DNA from: Methyloversatilis sp. RAC08
GTDB lineage: Bacteria > Pseudomonadota > Gammaproteobacteria > Burkholderiales > Rhodocyclaceae
Assembly (NCBI RefSeq): GCF_001713355.1
Contig: NZ_CP016448.1
Coordinates: 744,001-808,000 of the forward strand
DNA length: 64,000 bases
Reading direction: 5' to 3'
Shown here: positions 1 through 8,359 of the stretch, one piece after another
How positions within the stretch are numbered: position 1 is the stretch's first letter
Layout: each line of letters opens with the position of its first letter
The notes under the pieces: generated by a model
What the model saw: only the letters and a program-made list of their open reading frames with translations
Told to the model about the DNA's origin: nothing
Databases searched by the model: none
Translations under genes and position numbers: made by a program

Positions 1-657
1 GCAGCGGTACAGCGCATGTCCGCTCGCCAGGTATTTGCGCTCGAACGGCGTCATCGGCGCATCGGTCGTGAAGGGCTCGACCCCCGCTTCGAGGCCTGCG
101 ATCAGCCGTGCGGCCAGTGCGAACTCTTCGACATAGATGCGCCAGTTGCTGCGGCACTCGATGACGCCGCCCAACTCCAGCACGACCGGAAACACCGGAT
201 GCGCCGGCCAGCGTCGCGCCAGCTGCCCGATCTTCGGCCACGGGTTCGGATAGAGCATGTACTGGCGCGCCGGGCGGCAGGCGTGGCGCTGCAGCAGCAG
301 CCAGATGTCGGTCATGTCGGCACGCAGAAGCAGCGCATTGCCGGGCAGCGCGGGGGCGCGCGACAAACGGTCGGCAGACTGGTCAATGCCGAGCACGAAG
401 TGGTCTGCAAAACGCTCCGCCAGGTGCCGCGTGCTTTCGCCGACCCCGCAGCCACTGTCGACGATCAGCGCACGCGCCGGATCGCAGGTGCGCGTAAAAC
501 CTGCGAACGCCGCAGCACTGTAGGCCGCGACCGGCTTGCGGAATTCGCCGCGCGCGCGGCGCGCGATCAGCGCTGCAAGATGATCGTGCGGGCCGGTCTG
601 GACACTGTCGGGAAGGCGCGACCTGCCGATGCAAGGCGCCGTGTGGGAACCGTCCAC
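1..657 (-). CDS. TrmB-like class I SAM methyltransferase (3' end outside window)
   Basis: Partial gene: the frame is open from a GTG at 657 down to the left edge, about 219 residues, with no stop reached. A SAM-binding loop is visible (VDSGCGVGEST), followed by an acidic GIDQS strand and a YPNPWPK motif. The last resembles the signature of tRNA (guanine-N7) methyltransferase TrmB. The N-terminal part (PHDHLAALIARR) is longer than I expect for a plain TrmB, so a related methyltransferase is possible. It lies 13 bases after the membrane protein gene at the end of the glycan operon. The GTG start is chosen because it is the first plausible start after that stop; no strong ribosome-binding site is seen. 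Confidence 0.72.
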   Translation of the reverse strand, partial: MDGSHTAPCIGRSRLPDSVQTGPHDHLAALIARRARGEFRKPVAAYSAAAFAGFTRTCDPARALIVDSGCGVGESTRHLAERFADHFVLGIDQSADRLSRAPALPGNALLLRADMTDIWLLLQRHACRPARQYMLYPNPWPKIGQLARRWPAHPVFPVVLELGGVIECRSNWRIYVEEFALAARLIAGLEAGVEPFTTDAPMTPFERKYLASGHALYRC

Positions 658-670
658 TCCGCGGCCTCGA

Positions 671-1321
671 CTACGACAGGTAGCGCCGCTCGAACTGGCT
701 GATCCAGACCGACCAGCCGAGGATCATCGGATGGATCATTTCCATGCCTTCCTCGAATGCCGCCGCGTACAGCTTCACCATGGGGCCGAGCTCGACGCCG
801 TAATCGACCGACAGCGTCGCCGGCAGACGGTCGAGCACCTTGCCGGCGACGACCAGCAGGGTCCCGGCCAGCAGCCATGCGCCCGAGCGGGAGCGCCAGC
901 CGCCACGCAGGAGCAGGAAGCGGCCGATGATGAACCCCGCATAGAGCACCAGTCCGATCAGCACGAGCGCGATGGCGCCGCAGATAAGCTTTTCCTCTAT
1001 CGGTCGCGCGGCATCGCGGTAAAAACTGTTCTTCAGGAAGCTTTCGCCGGTGAAGGCCTTGTGCCAGTCGGCCTCGCGCGCGGCGAACGCGAGGCACAGC
1101 AGCGCGAAGGCCCAGGCACGCGGACCGAGCGGGCGGATGCGCACGATCACGATCAGCGCGGTGACGATCCACGCGGGTTCGGACAGCCGCTCGAAAGGTC
1201 CTGCCTCCGAAAACACCCAGACAAAGGATTCTTCGCTCAACAACAGCGGGAACAGCGCCAGCAGCGCGGTGAACAACGCAATGGCGACAACGATGCGACG
1301 ATCAGCGGGAACCATGTTCAT
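671..1321 (-). CDS. Hypothetical multi-pass inner-membrane protein
   Basis: A 216-residue protein with about five hydrophobic segments (residues about 10-28, 48-66, 70-82, 112-132 and 146-160) and a conserved-looking polar stretch between them (EADWHKAFTGESFLKNSFY). I do not recognise the family. Its ATG overlaps the stop of the upstream glycosyltransferase by four bases (ATGA), so it is translated with the glycan operon and probably works at the membrane in the same surface-polysaccharide process. No catalytic motif is evident. Confidence 0.7.
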   Translation of the reverse strand: MNMVPADRRIVVAIALFTALLALFPLLLSEESFVWVFSEAGPFERLSEPAWIVTALIVIVRIRPLGPRAWAFALLCLAFAAREADWHKAFTGESFLKNSFYRDAARPIEEKLICGAIALVLIGLVLYAGFIIGRFLLLRGGWRSRSGAWLLAGTLLVVAGKVLDRLPATLSVDYGVELGPMVKLYAAAFEEGMEMIHPMILGWSVWISQFERRYLS

Positions 1322-2403
1322 TCCTGTTCAAGCACGCGACGATAGACGGTCAGATTGCCGTCCACCATCGCGTCGACCGAAAAGTCGGCCAGTATGCGCG
1401 CCCGGCCGGCTGCGCCGAGGCGGTGGCGCAGCGGCGGGTCATCCAGCAGGCGACGCAGTGCGGCGGTGAGTGCCGCCACATCGCCCGGTTCGATCAGCAG
1501 GCCACTGACACCGTCGGCTACCGCTTCGGGCAGACCGCCGGCACGGCAGGTCACGATGGGCACCGCGGCGGCCGATGCCTGCAGCAGCGACACACCCAGC
1601 CCCTCCATGTCGGCCGGATGGGCGAGTATGTCCAGTCCACCAAGCCAGCGCGGCAGATCGTTGCGGAAGCCGGCGAAGCGGATGACATCGGCCAGTCCGC
1701 GCGCCCGCACCTCGGCTTCGAGCGCGTCATGCAGCGGCCCCTGGCCGAAAAACAGCACCCGCACATCCGGGTGGGCCGCGCGCAGCGCATCGGCTGCATC
1801 GATCATGTAGCGATGGCCCTTGCGCGGAATCATCTGTGCCACGACGCCGATCACCCGTGCGTCGGGCGGCAGGTCGAATTCGCACCGGAAGGCGGCCGCG
1901 TCGACCGGCTCAAGATAAGGCGTGGCATCGACCGCGCTGCGCACGCAGCTGGCCCGGTGAGCCGCCAGCCCTTCCGACAGCAGCACCTGACGGATACCTT
2001 CGGAAATCGTGATGACATGGTCGAACAGCCGGTACTTCAGCGCGACCAGCCAGCGCGCTTCCGGGTTGTCCACCCGGCGCGACAGCACGCAGCGCGTGCC
2101 GGTCAGCCGCGCTGCGACGCCGCCCCAAAGATCGGCACCGCGCCGGCTGTGCAGATGCACGATGTCGGGGCGCGTCTCGCGGATCAGCGCGGCCAGCCGC
2201 AATGCCATGCCGGCGTCGGCATCGCCGCCCATCTTCATTTCGACCACCTGCGCGTGACCGGCGCACGCGGCGGCGATACCCGCGCCGGGCGGGCAGGCGA
2301 GCACATTCGTCACGCCGCGCCGCGCCAGCCCCTCGACGATGTAGGCGACCTGGCGGGCGCCACCGTAGTAGTGCTTGCCGGCCTCGACATGCAGCACCTT
2401 CAT
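1318..2403 (-). CDS. Glycosyltransferase family 4 (GT-B fold)
   Basis: This 361-residue protein has GT4 architecture. The N-terminus is MKVLHVEAGKHYYGGARQV, with the glycine-rich acceptor loop. A mid-protein VAQMIPRKGH segment starts the nucleotide-sugar domain. The C-terminal LAHPADMEGLGVSLLQASAAAVP segment contains the E-x7-E-type motif typical of retaining GT4 enzymes. The start at 2403 gives a four-base ATGA overlap with the upstream GT9 gene and begins at the conserved beta strand; a longer in-frame extension to 2499 has no family character. It probably adds a sugar during lipopolysaccharide core or O-chain assembly. The sugar specificity cannot be read from sequence. Confidence 0.88.
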   Translation of the reverse strand: MKVLHVEAGKHYYGGARQVAYIVEGLARRGVTNVLACPPGAGIAAACAGHAQVVEMKMGGDADAGMALRLAALIRETRPDIVHLHSRRGADLWGGVAARLTGTRCVLSRRVDNPEARWLVALKYRLFDHVITISEGIRQVLLSEGLAAHRASCVRSAVDATPYLEPVDAAAFRCEFDLPPDARVIGVVAQMIPRKGHRYMIDAADALRAAHPDVRVLFFGQGPLHDALEAEVRARGLADVIRFAGFRNDLPRWLGGLDILAHPADMEGLGVSLLQASAAAVPIVTCRAGGLPEAVADGVSGLLIEPGDVAALTAALRRLLDDPPLRHRLGAAGRARILADFSVDAMVDGNLTVYRRVLEQE

Positions 2404-3434
2404 GCGGATCGCACCCGGGCAACGTCTTCCAGCACCCGCTCCGGTGTGATGTCGCGCAGGCAGGTCCAGGCGCCACCGCAGGTCGGATTGCGCCGGCACG
2501 GCGAACAGCTCATGCCGAGCCAGATTACGAGGGCATTGGCGCGGCCGGTGTTCGTATACGGGCAGGTGGAACCGAAAATGGCCACGGTCGGCACCGAAAA
2601 CGCGATGCCCATGTGCGTGAGGCCGGTATCGACGCCGACCAGCAAACCGGCACTGCGCACCAGCGCCGCCGCTTCAGGCAGCTTCGTCCGCCCGACCAGA
2701 TTGATCAGGCCGGGCGCACCGGCGGCGATGCTGGCCGCCGCGTGCGCATCGGCTGGCCCACCCAGCAGCACCGGCGTGAGCCCGGTCTGCGCCACCAGCT
2801 TCGCAGCCAGCGTTTGCCAGGCGTCTTCGAACCAGTGCTTCTGCGGCCGCGTCGTGAAGGCGGCGAACACGGCGTAACGACCCGGCACCAGACCGTATTC
2901 GGTCAGCAATGCCTGCGCGCGCGCATCGGCCTCGGGTGCCACATGCAGCGCCGGCATGAAGTCGCCGGTGTCAAGTTCGAGTTGCTGCGCCAGGTGCAGG
3001 TATTCGGACGAAATGCGGGCGACGTCGCCGCCGCGCGGCACCACGCGGGTCATCAGCCATTGGCTGCCCTCGCGCGACCCGAGACCGATGCGGGTCGGCG
3101 CGCCCGACAGCCAGGCCAGCACGCCGCTCTTGAGCAGCCCCTGCAGGTCGAGCACGGTATCGAAATGATGGCCGCGCAGTTCGGCACGCAGGGCGCGCAC
3201 GCGGCGCCACAACTCGATGCGCCTGCCGCTGCGCCACAGTTGCACCCACTCCGCCTTCGGCCACAGGATGCGCGCATCGATGGCCGGATCATGGGAGATC
3301 AGCGCATCGATGCCGGGTTCCACCAGCCAGGCGATCCAGGCATCCGGGTGGCTGCGCCGCAGAGCGGCGGCCAGTGGCGATGCGAACACCACGTCGCCGA
3401 TGGCCGAAGTACGCACGATGAGGATGCGTTTCAA
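2400..3434 (-). CDS. Glycosyltransferase family 9, heptosyltransferase-like
   Basis: It carries the GT9 hallmarks: an N-terminal ILIVRTSAIGDVVFASPLAAAL loop, an HFDTVLDLQGLLKSG segment, and a C-terminal VGVDTGLTHMGIAFSVPTVAIFG ADP-heptose-binding motif. These are typical of WaaC/WaaF/RfaQ enzymes that build the LPS inner core at the cytoplasmic face. I place the start at TTG 3434. It gives a four-base overlap (TTGA) with the upstream ligase stop, sits behind a GGAG ribosome-binding site, and begins at the conserved LKRILIV. An ATG at 3461 in the same frame is the alternative. A Cys-containing tail (CSPCRRNPTCGGAWTC) resembles other GT9 proteins. Confidence 0.9.
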   Translation of the reverse strand: MKRILIVRTSAIGDVVFASPLAAALRRSHPDAWIAWLVEPGIDALISHDPAIDARILWPKAEWVQLWRSGRRIELWRRVRALRAELRGHHFDTVLDLQGLLKSGVLAWLSGAPTRIGLGSREGSQWLMTRVVPRGGDVARISSEYLHLAQQLELDTGDFMPALHVAPEADARAQALLTEYGLVPGRYAVFAAFTTRPQKHWFEDAWQTLAAKLVAQTGLTPVLLGGPADAHAAASIAAGAPGLINLVGRTKLPEAAALVRSAGLLVGVDTGLTHMGIAFSVPTVAIFGSTCPYTNTGRANALVIWLGMSCSPCRRNPTCGGAWTCLRDITPERVLEDVARVRSA

Positions 3435-4654
3435 GCTTCGGGCTCCCTGATGCCGCACCACAGGGCGGCAAGGAATACGGCATACATCAGGCTGATGTTG
3501 GAGCGCATCAGATAGGACTCGAACAGACTGATCGTCATGATGAGTACCGGTGGAGCCGTTCTGATGAACTGCCGGCCGTCCGGCGGGTTGTGACGCAGCA
3601 GTGGCAGCAGCAGCAGCACGAGGAGGATCGAACCGCCGAGCACACCGGTCGCCGTCAGCACATACAGGTAGTGGTTATGTGGGTTCCACGCTGTCTTCCA
3701 CTCCGGGGTATGAAGCGCATTCGTCTTGTCGTACTCCGTCGGATAGTCGCCGAGACCCACGCCAAGAACGGGGTTCTGAAGAAAAATCCGCGTCGCGTTG
3801 ATGGCGAAGACGATCCGCAACCCGACCGATGAATTCGGGCGATCTTCGTAATGCATGACTTGATCGACCGCGTCGTCGAAACGGCCCTGGAAATAGCTGT
3901 TTCCGAAATAGCCCGCAGTCAGCACGCCGCTCACGATGGAGGCGGCAAGCATGGCTGCGACAAGTGGTCGCTTCGCAAAGCGCTGGACGATCAGGAGCGC
4001 GACCAGCACGAGGAATCCGACCAGACCCGCACGCCCGCCCGAAAACACGAGGTTGATCGAGGTCGTGGCAAGCAACAGGGCATAGAGCAGGCGCTGGCGC
4101 CGCGAGCGTGCTTCAAACAGCAGCCGGTAGCCCGCCAGATAGCCCGCCAACGCAAGCACCGGCGCGTACATGATGCGATCGACGAAGGGCGCAGTGTCGT
4201 CCGGATTCTTGTCTACTCGTATTCCTTCCGGCAGTTCAAGCCAGAAATTGATCTGTACCCAGTTGTAATAGGCGAGGACCTGGCATAAGGCGATCGAAAT
4301 CAGGAAGGCACTGACATAGCGGTCGAAATGCTCTCGCCTTGCCACACTGAAGTACAGGGCGAACAAAAGGAAGAAGTTCTGCCGCGACAACATGCCGCCC
4401 CCCCATTCGAGGTCCTCCGACCACAGCAGAGACAATGCGAACACCGCGTAGTAGGCGGCGCAGACCCACACCAGGGGTTCCGCCGCCAGCGCACGCAACT
4501 TGGCAGCGTATCGACCTTCCAGCAACCAGAGGATCAGTATCAGCGCGCTGAGCCAGTACGCCGGCGCGACGGTCAGCGGAATTGAGAAGAACACCCCGGC
4601 CAGCAGCCATGAGTTGATCACCGGAATGCGATCGCGAAAACCGGTGACGTTCAT
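3431..4654 (-). CDS. O-antigen ligase/polymerase family membrane protein
   Basis: A 407-residue polytopic protein with about ten to twelve transmembrane segments. A large periplasmic loop near residues 255-330 ends in the motif NPVLGVGLGDYP and later HNHYLYVLTATGVLG, the Wzy_C pattern of WaaL/RfaL O-antigen ligases. WaaL joins undecaprenyl-linked O-polysaccharide to lipid A-core in the periplasm. WaaL and Wzy are hard to tell apart by sequence; the neighbouring heptosyltransferase favours a ligase. The ATG at 4654 overlaps the upstream stop by four bases; another ATG at 4672 is possible. Confidence 0.85.
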   Translation of the reverse strand: MNVTGFRDRIPVINSWLLAGVFFSIPLTVAPAYWLSALILILWLLEGRYAAKLRALAAEPLVWVCAAYYAVFALSLLWSEDLEWGGGMLSRQNFFLLFALYFSVARREHFDRYVSAFLISIALCQVLAYYNWVQINFWLELPEGIRVDKNPDDTAPFVDRIMYAPVLALAGYLAGYRLLFEARSRRQRLLYALLLATTSINLVFSGGRAGLVGFLVLVALLIVQRFAKRPLVAAMLAASIVSGVLTAGYFGNSYFQGRFDDAVDQVMHYEDRPNSSVGLRIVFAINATRIFLQNPVLGVGLGDYPTEYDKTNALHTPEWKTAWNPHNHYLYVLTATGVLGGSILLVLLLLPLLRHNPPDGRQFIRTAPPVLIMTISLFESYLMRSNISLMYAVFLAALWCGIREPEA

Positions 4655-5688
4655 GCGAAGCGCACTCCGCACTGTTCGAAGGCGTTCCTCATATCCGACC
4701 TTTCCTGCTCGCTCTTGAAAAGCACGTCATTCCAGCCAAAGGCAACGACCGGCACGGTCTGCGGATAGATCTGCCGCGCGAACAGCAGTGCGCTGGAACG
4801 TACACCCACGACTGCGTCGTAAGGCGTTCGTGCCATATGCACCTCGAGCGCGCAGTCCGGCTCGATGAGCCGGTAGTCCGGGTGGCGCAGTTCGTGTTCC
4901 GGATCCTTGGGATGCGCCTTGTAATCGATATCCGTGATGCCCTGACGGTCCAGCCACGAACGAATGGCTGCCGTCATCGCAGGCAGCCGGTCCTTCTGCA
5001 GCAATGCGAAGCCGACCAGTGGCTGACCGATGACCAGTGCACGCCGCGACGCCGCCAATGCCGTACCGTCAGCGCCTGCTGGCTCGACCAGCGGCGGCAG
5101 CGCCCGGATCTTCTCCGCCGGATACTGGTGCGGCAATCCGCGCACTACATATATGCAGTCGCAGAAGTCGGCATCCGAACCGATGCGATCGCCGGCGAAG
5201 CAGGCATAGCGCAATTCCGGCGCGAACAGGCTGCGCAGCAAGCGCAGCCGCTGCATCAGCCGCTTCGCGAGCGACAGCGGGTAACGCCGGATGCTGATCA
5301 GGCCGTCGGGCAGGATGCGAGCATGCATTTCGCGTGCACCGGCCCGCCGCGGCAGCGCATGCAGGAAGTAATTGATCGCTTCGGTGTCGAAAACTGCGCT
5401 GTGCAGCAGCAAGGTGTCGCATCGCCCGACCAGCCCGGCCACCAGATCGATGTTTGCGCGCAGCCGGCGGTGCCGCCCGAACCAGCCGGGCAAGGGCTCC
5501 CAGCGCGGCCAGGGCATGTAGGTGCAGGCATCCCATTCGGACGGATCCACGACTGCCTTCATGCCCGGCTTGTACCAGACCAGCACCTGCTTCGCATCGC
5601 GCTCGATGTCGCTGGCAATGCGCCGGGCAGCCAGGTACTGCAGGGGGGATGCGACAAAATAGACGGCAACCGTTCGGTGATCTGACAT
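4651..5688 (-). CDS. Putative sialyl/polysialyltransferase-like glycosyltransferase
   Basis: A 345-residue protein and first gene of the glycan operon. It begins MSDHRTVAVYFVASPLQYLAA, the 'SPLQ' strand found at the N-terminus of bacterial GT52 and polysialyltransferase-type enzymes. It later has a DIDYKAHPKDPE segment and a VVGVRSSALLFA strand that resemble their CMP-sugar-binding region. That places it in the sialyl/polysialyltransferase-like superfamily, but no sialic-acid synthesis genes are in the window, so the donor is unknown. The ATG at 5688 is chosen because conserved sequence starts there; the upstream in-frame extension to 5841 is low-complexity in character. Confidence 0.6.
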   Translation of the reverse strand: MSDHRTVAVYFVASPLQYLAARRIASDIERDAKQVLVWYKPGMKAVVDPSEWDACTYMPWPRWEPLPGWFGRHRRLRANIDLVAGLVGRCDTLLLHSAVFDTEAINYFLHALPRRAGAREMHARILPDGLISIRRYPLSLAKRLMQRLRLLRSLFAPELRYACFAGDRIGSDADFCDCIYVVRGLPHQYPAEKIRALPPLVEPAGADGTALAASRRALVIGQPLVGFALLQKDRLPAMTAAIRSWLDRQGITDIDYKAHPKDPEHELRHPDYRLIEPDCALEVHMARTPYDAVVGVRSSALLFARQIYPQTVPVVAFGWNDVLFKSEQERSDMRNAFEQCGVRFA

Positions 5689-5887
5689 GCCGGCGTTGGG
5701 CGATGTTTCGGGAAGTCGCGATGCTACCTTTTTGTGCCTGCCTGAGGGCGCCCAGCCCGAAGCCGAGGGCGCGCGAACGCGATTGCCGGCATCATTGGCG
5801 GAACACCTGTGTGCGGATGCCGATCGACATGCAGGCCCCATGCACTGACACGACGCACGATGTCGCCTTCCACGGAATCCAGAAACG

Positions 5888-6475
5888 ATGAAGCGGTTCT
5901 ATAGCCTGACTGCACTGCTGCTGTGTGCAGCCTTCCTGACCGGATGTGTCACCCCGCGCCCGCCAATGAGCGAGGCCGAACTCGAACAGGTGCTCACACG
6001 AGCGTATCCGGGCCGCAGCGCGCAGGAGGTCATGGCGGCCGCCACCCGTCTGTGGCGGCTGGCCGATGGTGACGACTTCCGCATCAAGCCGGGTGACAAC
6101 AGCCTGGTGGCCGAACGCGACTGGGTGTTCTACTCGCAGATGGTGCGCATCGTCGGCGACGACACGTGGACCTTGACCGTCAGCGAAGCCGATGGCGCGA
6201 CGAAGGCCCGACTGTCGCTGCTCACCTACCGGCGCAGCACGACGGTATCGTCCTTCGGCATGACGCCGACCACCCAGACCACGCCGCGCATCGGCGGCCC
6301 GGTCAAGGGCAGCGCAATCTACGATCTCTTCTGGGCGCGCATGGACCACCTTCTCGGTGTGCGCGCCGACTGGATGACCTGCGCCGAGGCCGAAGCACGG
6401 GTCAGTGCCGGCACCACCTGGGGCAACAAGGACGCGCTGTGCGCCGGTTACAGCTTCATCGATGCGGCGCCCTGA
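5888..6475 (+). CDS. Hypothetical outer-membrane-type lipoprotein
   Basis: A 195-residue protein with a classical lipoprotein signal: KR, a hydrophobic core (FYSLTALLLCAAFL) and lipobox LTGC at Cys20. The mature part holds no motif I can name; it has a helical first third and a beta-rich middle (FYSQMVRIVGDDTWTLTVSEAD). It is alone on the plus strand between two minus-strand units, so context gives no clue. Cys20 and a second pair of cysteines near the C-terminus (MTCAEAE, DALCAGY) could form a disulfide in the periplasm. Confidence 0.75.
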   Translation: MKRFYSLTALLLCAAFLTGCVTPRPPMSEAELEQVLTRAYPGRSAQEVMAAATRLWRLADGDDFRIKPGDNSLVAERDWVFYSQMVRIVGDDTWTLTVSEADGATKARLSLLTYRRSTTVSSFGMTPTTQTTPRIGGPVKGSAIYDLFWARMDHLLGVRADWMTCAEAEARVSAGTTWGNKDALCAGYSFIDAAP

Positions 6476-6524
6476 TTCGAACTGATTCGCCGGGCAGAGG
6501 CCCGGCAAGACACCCGGCCGCCGG

Positions 6525-7727
6525 TCACGACCGGTCGAGAAAGGTGCCGATCGGCTCCCAGTGTTCGACGTGCGAACACACGACCTTGATGATGATGAGC
6601 ATCGGCACGGCGATAAGCATGCCGGCAATACCCCACAGCCAGCCCCAGAACAGGAAGCTTATGAACACCGCGACCGGATTGAGCGACAGCATGCGCCCGG
6701 CGAACAGCGGCTGGATGAACTGGCCTTCGATGACGGTGATGGCAAGGAAGCTGGCCGGAATCAGCCAGGCTTCGGCCACGCTGTCGAAGTTGATCAGCGC
6801 GGCGAGCGACAGGGCGAGCAGGCAGAGCGTCGGCCCGAGATAGGGAATGAAATTGAGCAGACCGGCCATGACGCCCCAGAGCGCCGGGTTGGGCATGTCG
6901 AGCAGATACATGGCGGCAGCGGTCGCCACGCCCAGCCCGGCATTGATGGTGCTCAGGGTCAGGAAGTAGCGGCCGATGTCCTGCTGTATCTGACGCGCCA
7001 CGCCGATGGCGCGGATCTTGTCGCGCAGGGTCGGCATCAATCGCACCACCTTGCGCAGGAAGCCGTCGCCCGACGCCAGCAGGAAGTAAAGCAGCACCAC
7101 GGTCGAGGCGGCGCCGATCAGGAAGTACTGCGTGCCGGTGAACAGCACCGAACCCAGGCCCGGTTCCTTCAGCACGACCGACCTCACCCTGGAATTGTCG
7201 TTGCTGGAGGTCATCGCCTCCAGGCGCTCCGTCGCCTCGCGCACCTCCTCCACCGGCCGCTGCAACTTCAGCAGCTTCACTTCGACTTCGCGCAGCGCGC
7301 GCGGCGAACGTTCCAGCCAGTCGAGCGCCGGATTGGTCAGAAAGTACAGCCCTGCCCCGACGCCACCGACCATCATCACGACCACCACGCCGGCGGCAAT
7401 CGATTCATGGATGCGCCACTTCTTCAGCAGGGTGACCAGCGGCGCGAGCAGCAGGGCGAACAGCACCGCCAGCACGATGGGCATGAGCAGGGCTCGAGCG
7501 AAGTACACCGCCCCCAGCGCGGCCAGCCAGAACAGCCCGATGAGCGCCCGCGAGCCATTGCGCAGGCGTGGAACTGCAGCGACTGCCTGCACGATCTCGG
7601 GCAGCGATTCCGGTTCGGAGCATGCTGGTGGAAGCACGCTGTCCGCCCCCGGGGAGGCTGATTCGATGCCGGAAGGGGCAGCTTCCGCGGTGTGCGGAGC
7701 GCCGGGTGGCACAGATAGGGTATTCAT
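6525..7727 (-). CDS. AI-2E family transporter (PerM/UPF0118)
   Basis: A 400-residue inner-membrane protein with the AI-2E family layout. A polar N-terminal extension of about 60 residues is followed by paired transmembrane segments (about 63-110), a cytoplasmic or periplasmic helical region (about 125-210), and a C-terminal set of helices with the family motif LLNFIPYLGPTLCLL and VIEGQFIQPLFAGRMLSLNPV. Members export autoinducer-2 or act as ion antiporters; the substrate cannot be inferred here. It is monocistronic as far as can be seen. Confidence 0.9.
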   Translation of the reverse strand: MNTLSVPPGAPHTAEAAPSGIESASPGADSVLPPACSEPESLPEIVQAVAAVPRLRNGSRALIGLFWLAALGAVYFARALLMPIVLAVLFALLLAPLVTLLKKWRIHESIAAGVVVVMMVGGVGAGLYFLTNPALDWLERSPRALREVEVKLLKLQRPVEEVREATERLEAMTSSNDNSRVRSVVLKEPGLGSVLFTGTQYFLIGAASTVVLLYFLLASGDGFLRKVVRLMPTLRDKIRAIGVARQIQQDIGRYFLTLSTINAGLGVATAAAMYLLDMPNPALWGVMAGLLNFIPYLGPTLCLLALSLAALINFDSVAEAWLIPASFLAITVIEGQFIQPLFAGRMLSLNPVAVFISFLFWGWLWGIAGMLIAVPMLIIIKVVCSHVEHWEPIGTFLDRS

Positions 7728-7786
7728 CGACGGATACTACCCGAGCCACCGTCGAACACGCGGGTCCCACTCGCCCTGGAGGGTCG

Positions 7787-8353
7787 TCAGCGCGGATCGA
7801 ACGCCAGCGTCACTTCGACTTCGCGCTCGACATAGACCCACTCGGGCGAGGCGCGCAGCGTGGCGGTGAGGTCGTCGAACACGGCCGCGTCCTGCGGTGC
7901 GAATTCGAACCAGGTCAGGAAGTCGAACGGTTCGGCTTCCGACAGGTCCCGGCAGTGATGCAGCTTGCGCGCCACCGCCGGCAGCGCGCGCATGCCGTGC
8001 GCCACATGGTGCGACTGCTCCTCCAGGATGTCGCGCCGTTCGTCCTGCGTCAGCGCCCACCAGGCGGCCGACTTGCGGATCGGAATCAACACGGCGCTGC
8101 GCGCCTCGGCGCGGGCCAGCGGCGGCTGCAGCGCAAGCAACTGCTGCTTCTCCGGCCGGGTGACGTAGCGTTCGTTGCTGGCGATGCCGCGCAGCGTCCA
8201 CGCTCCGGCCGCTTCAACCGCACCGGCGACGATGTCGAGCCGCGATGCAGTCGCCAGGCCTTCGCCGATCACGGCGTGCACTCCCGTGATGTGCCACGGG
8301 CCGGCGCCGCCGGCTGCAAAGGAAAACAAACGTGGGGGCGCCGTCGCTGACAT
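7787..8353 (-). CDS. Chlorite dismutase family haem protein
   Basis: A 188-residue protein of the short chlorite-dismutase/HemQ superfamily. The C-terminal half carries the recognisable stretch KLHHCRDLSEAEPFDFLTWFEF, followed by the ferredoxin-like repeat ending VYVEREVEVTL. One histidine of the KLHH pair is the likely proximal haem ligand. The length matches the short (lineage II) Cld proteins rather than the periplasmic perchlorate-reducer enzymes, and there is no signal peptide. Whether it degrades chlorite cannot be decided, because I cannot place the distal arginine with confidence. It lies seven bases after the response-regulator stop and so is probably the last gene of that two-component operon. 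Confidence 0.75.
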   Translation of the reverse strand: MSATAPPRLFSFAAGGAGPWHITGVHAVIGEGLATASRLDIVAGAVEAAGAWTLRGIASNERYVTRPEKQQLLALQPPLARAEARSAVLIPIRKSAAWWALTQDERRDILEEQSHHVAHGMRALPAVARKLHHCRDLSEAEPFDFLTWFEFAPQDAAVFDDLTATLRASPEWVYVEREVEVTLAFDPR

Positions 8354-8359
8354 GGCTGC

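Noticed and set aside
4651-5688. Capsule polysialic-acid locus
   Set aside because: No neu or kps genes are near; the neighbours indicate lipopolysaccharide assembly instead.
7787-8353. Calling a true chlorite dismutase (cld)
   Set aside because: The protein is short and cytoplasmic and I cannot place the distal arginine, so only the superfamily is stated.
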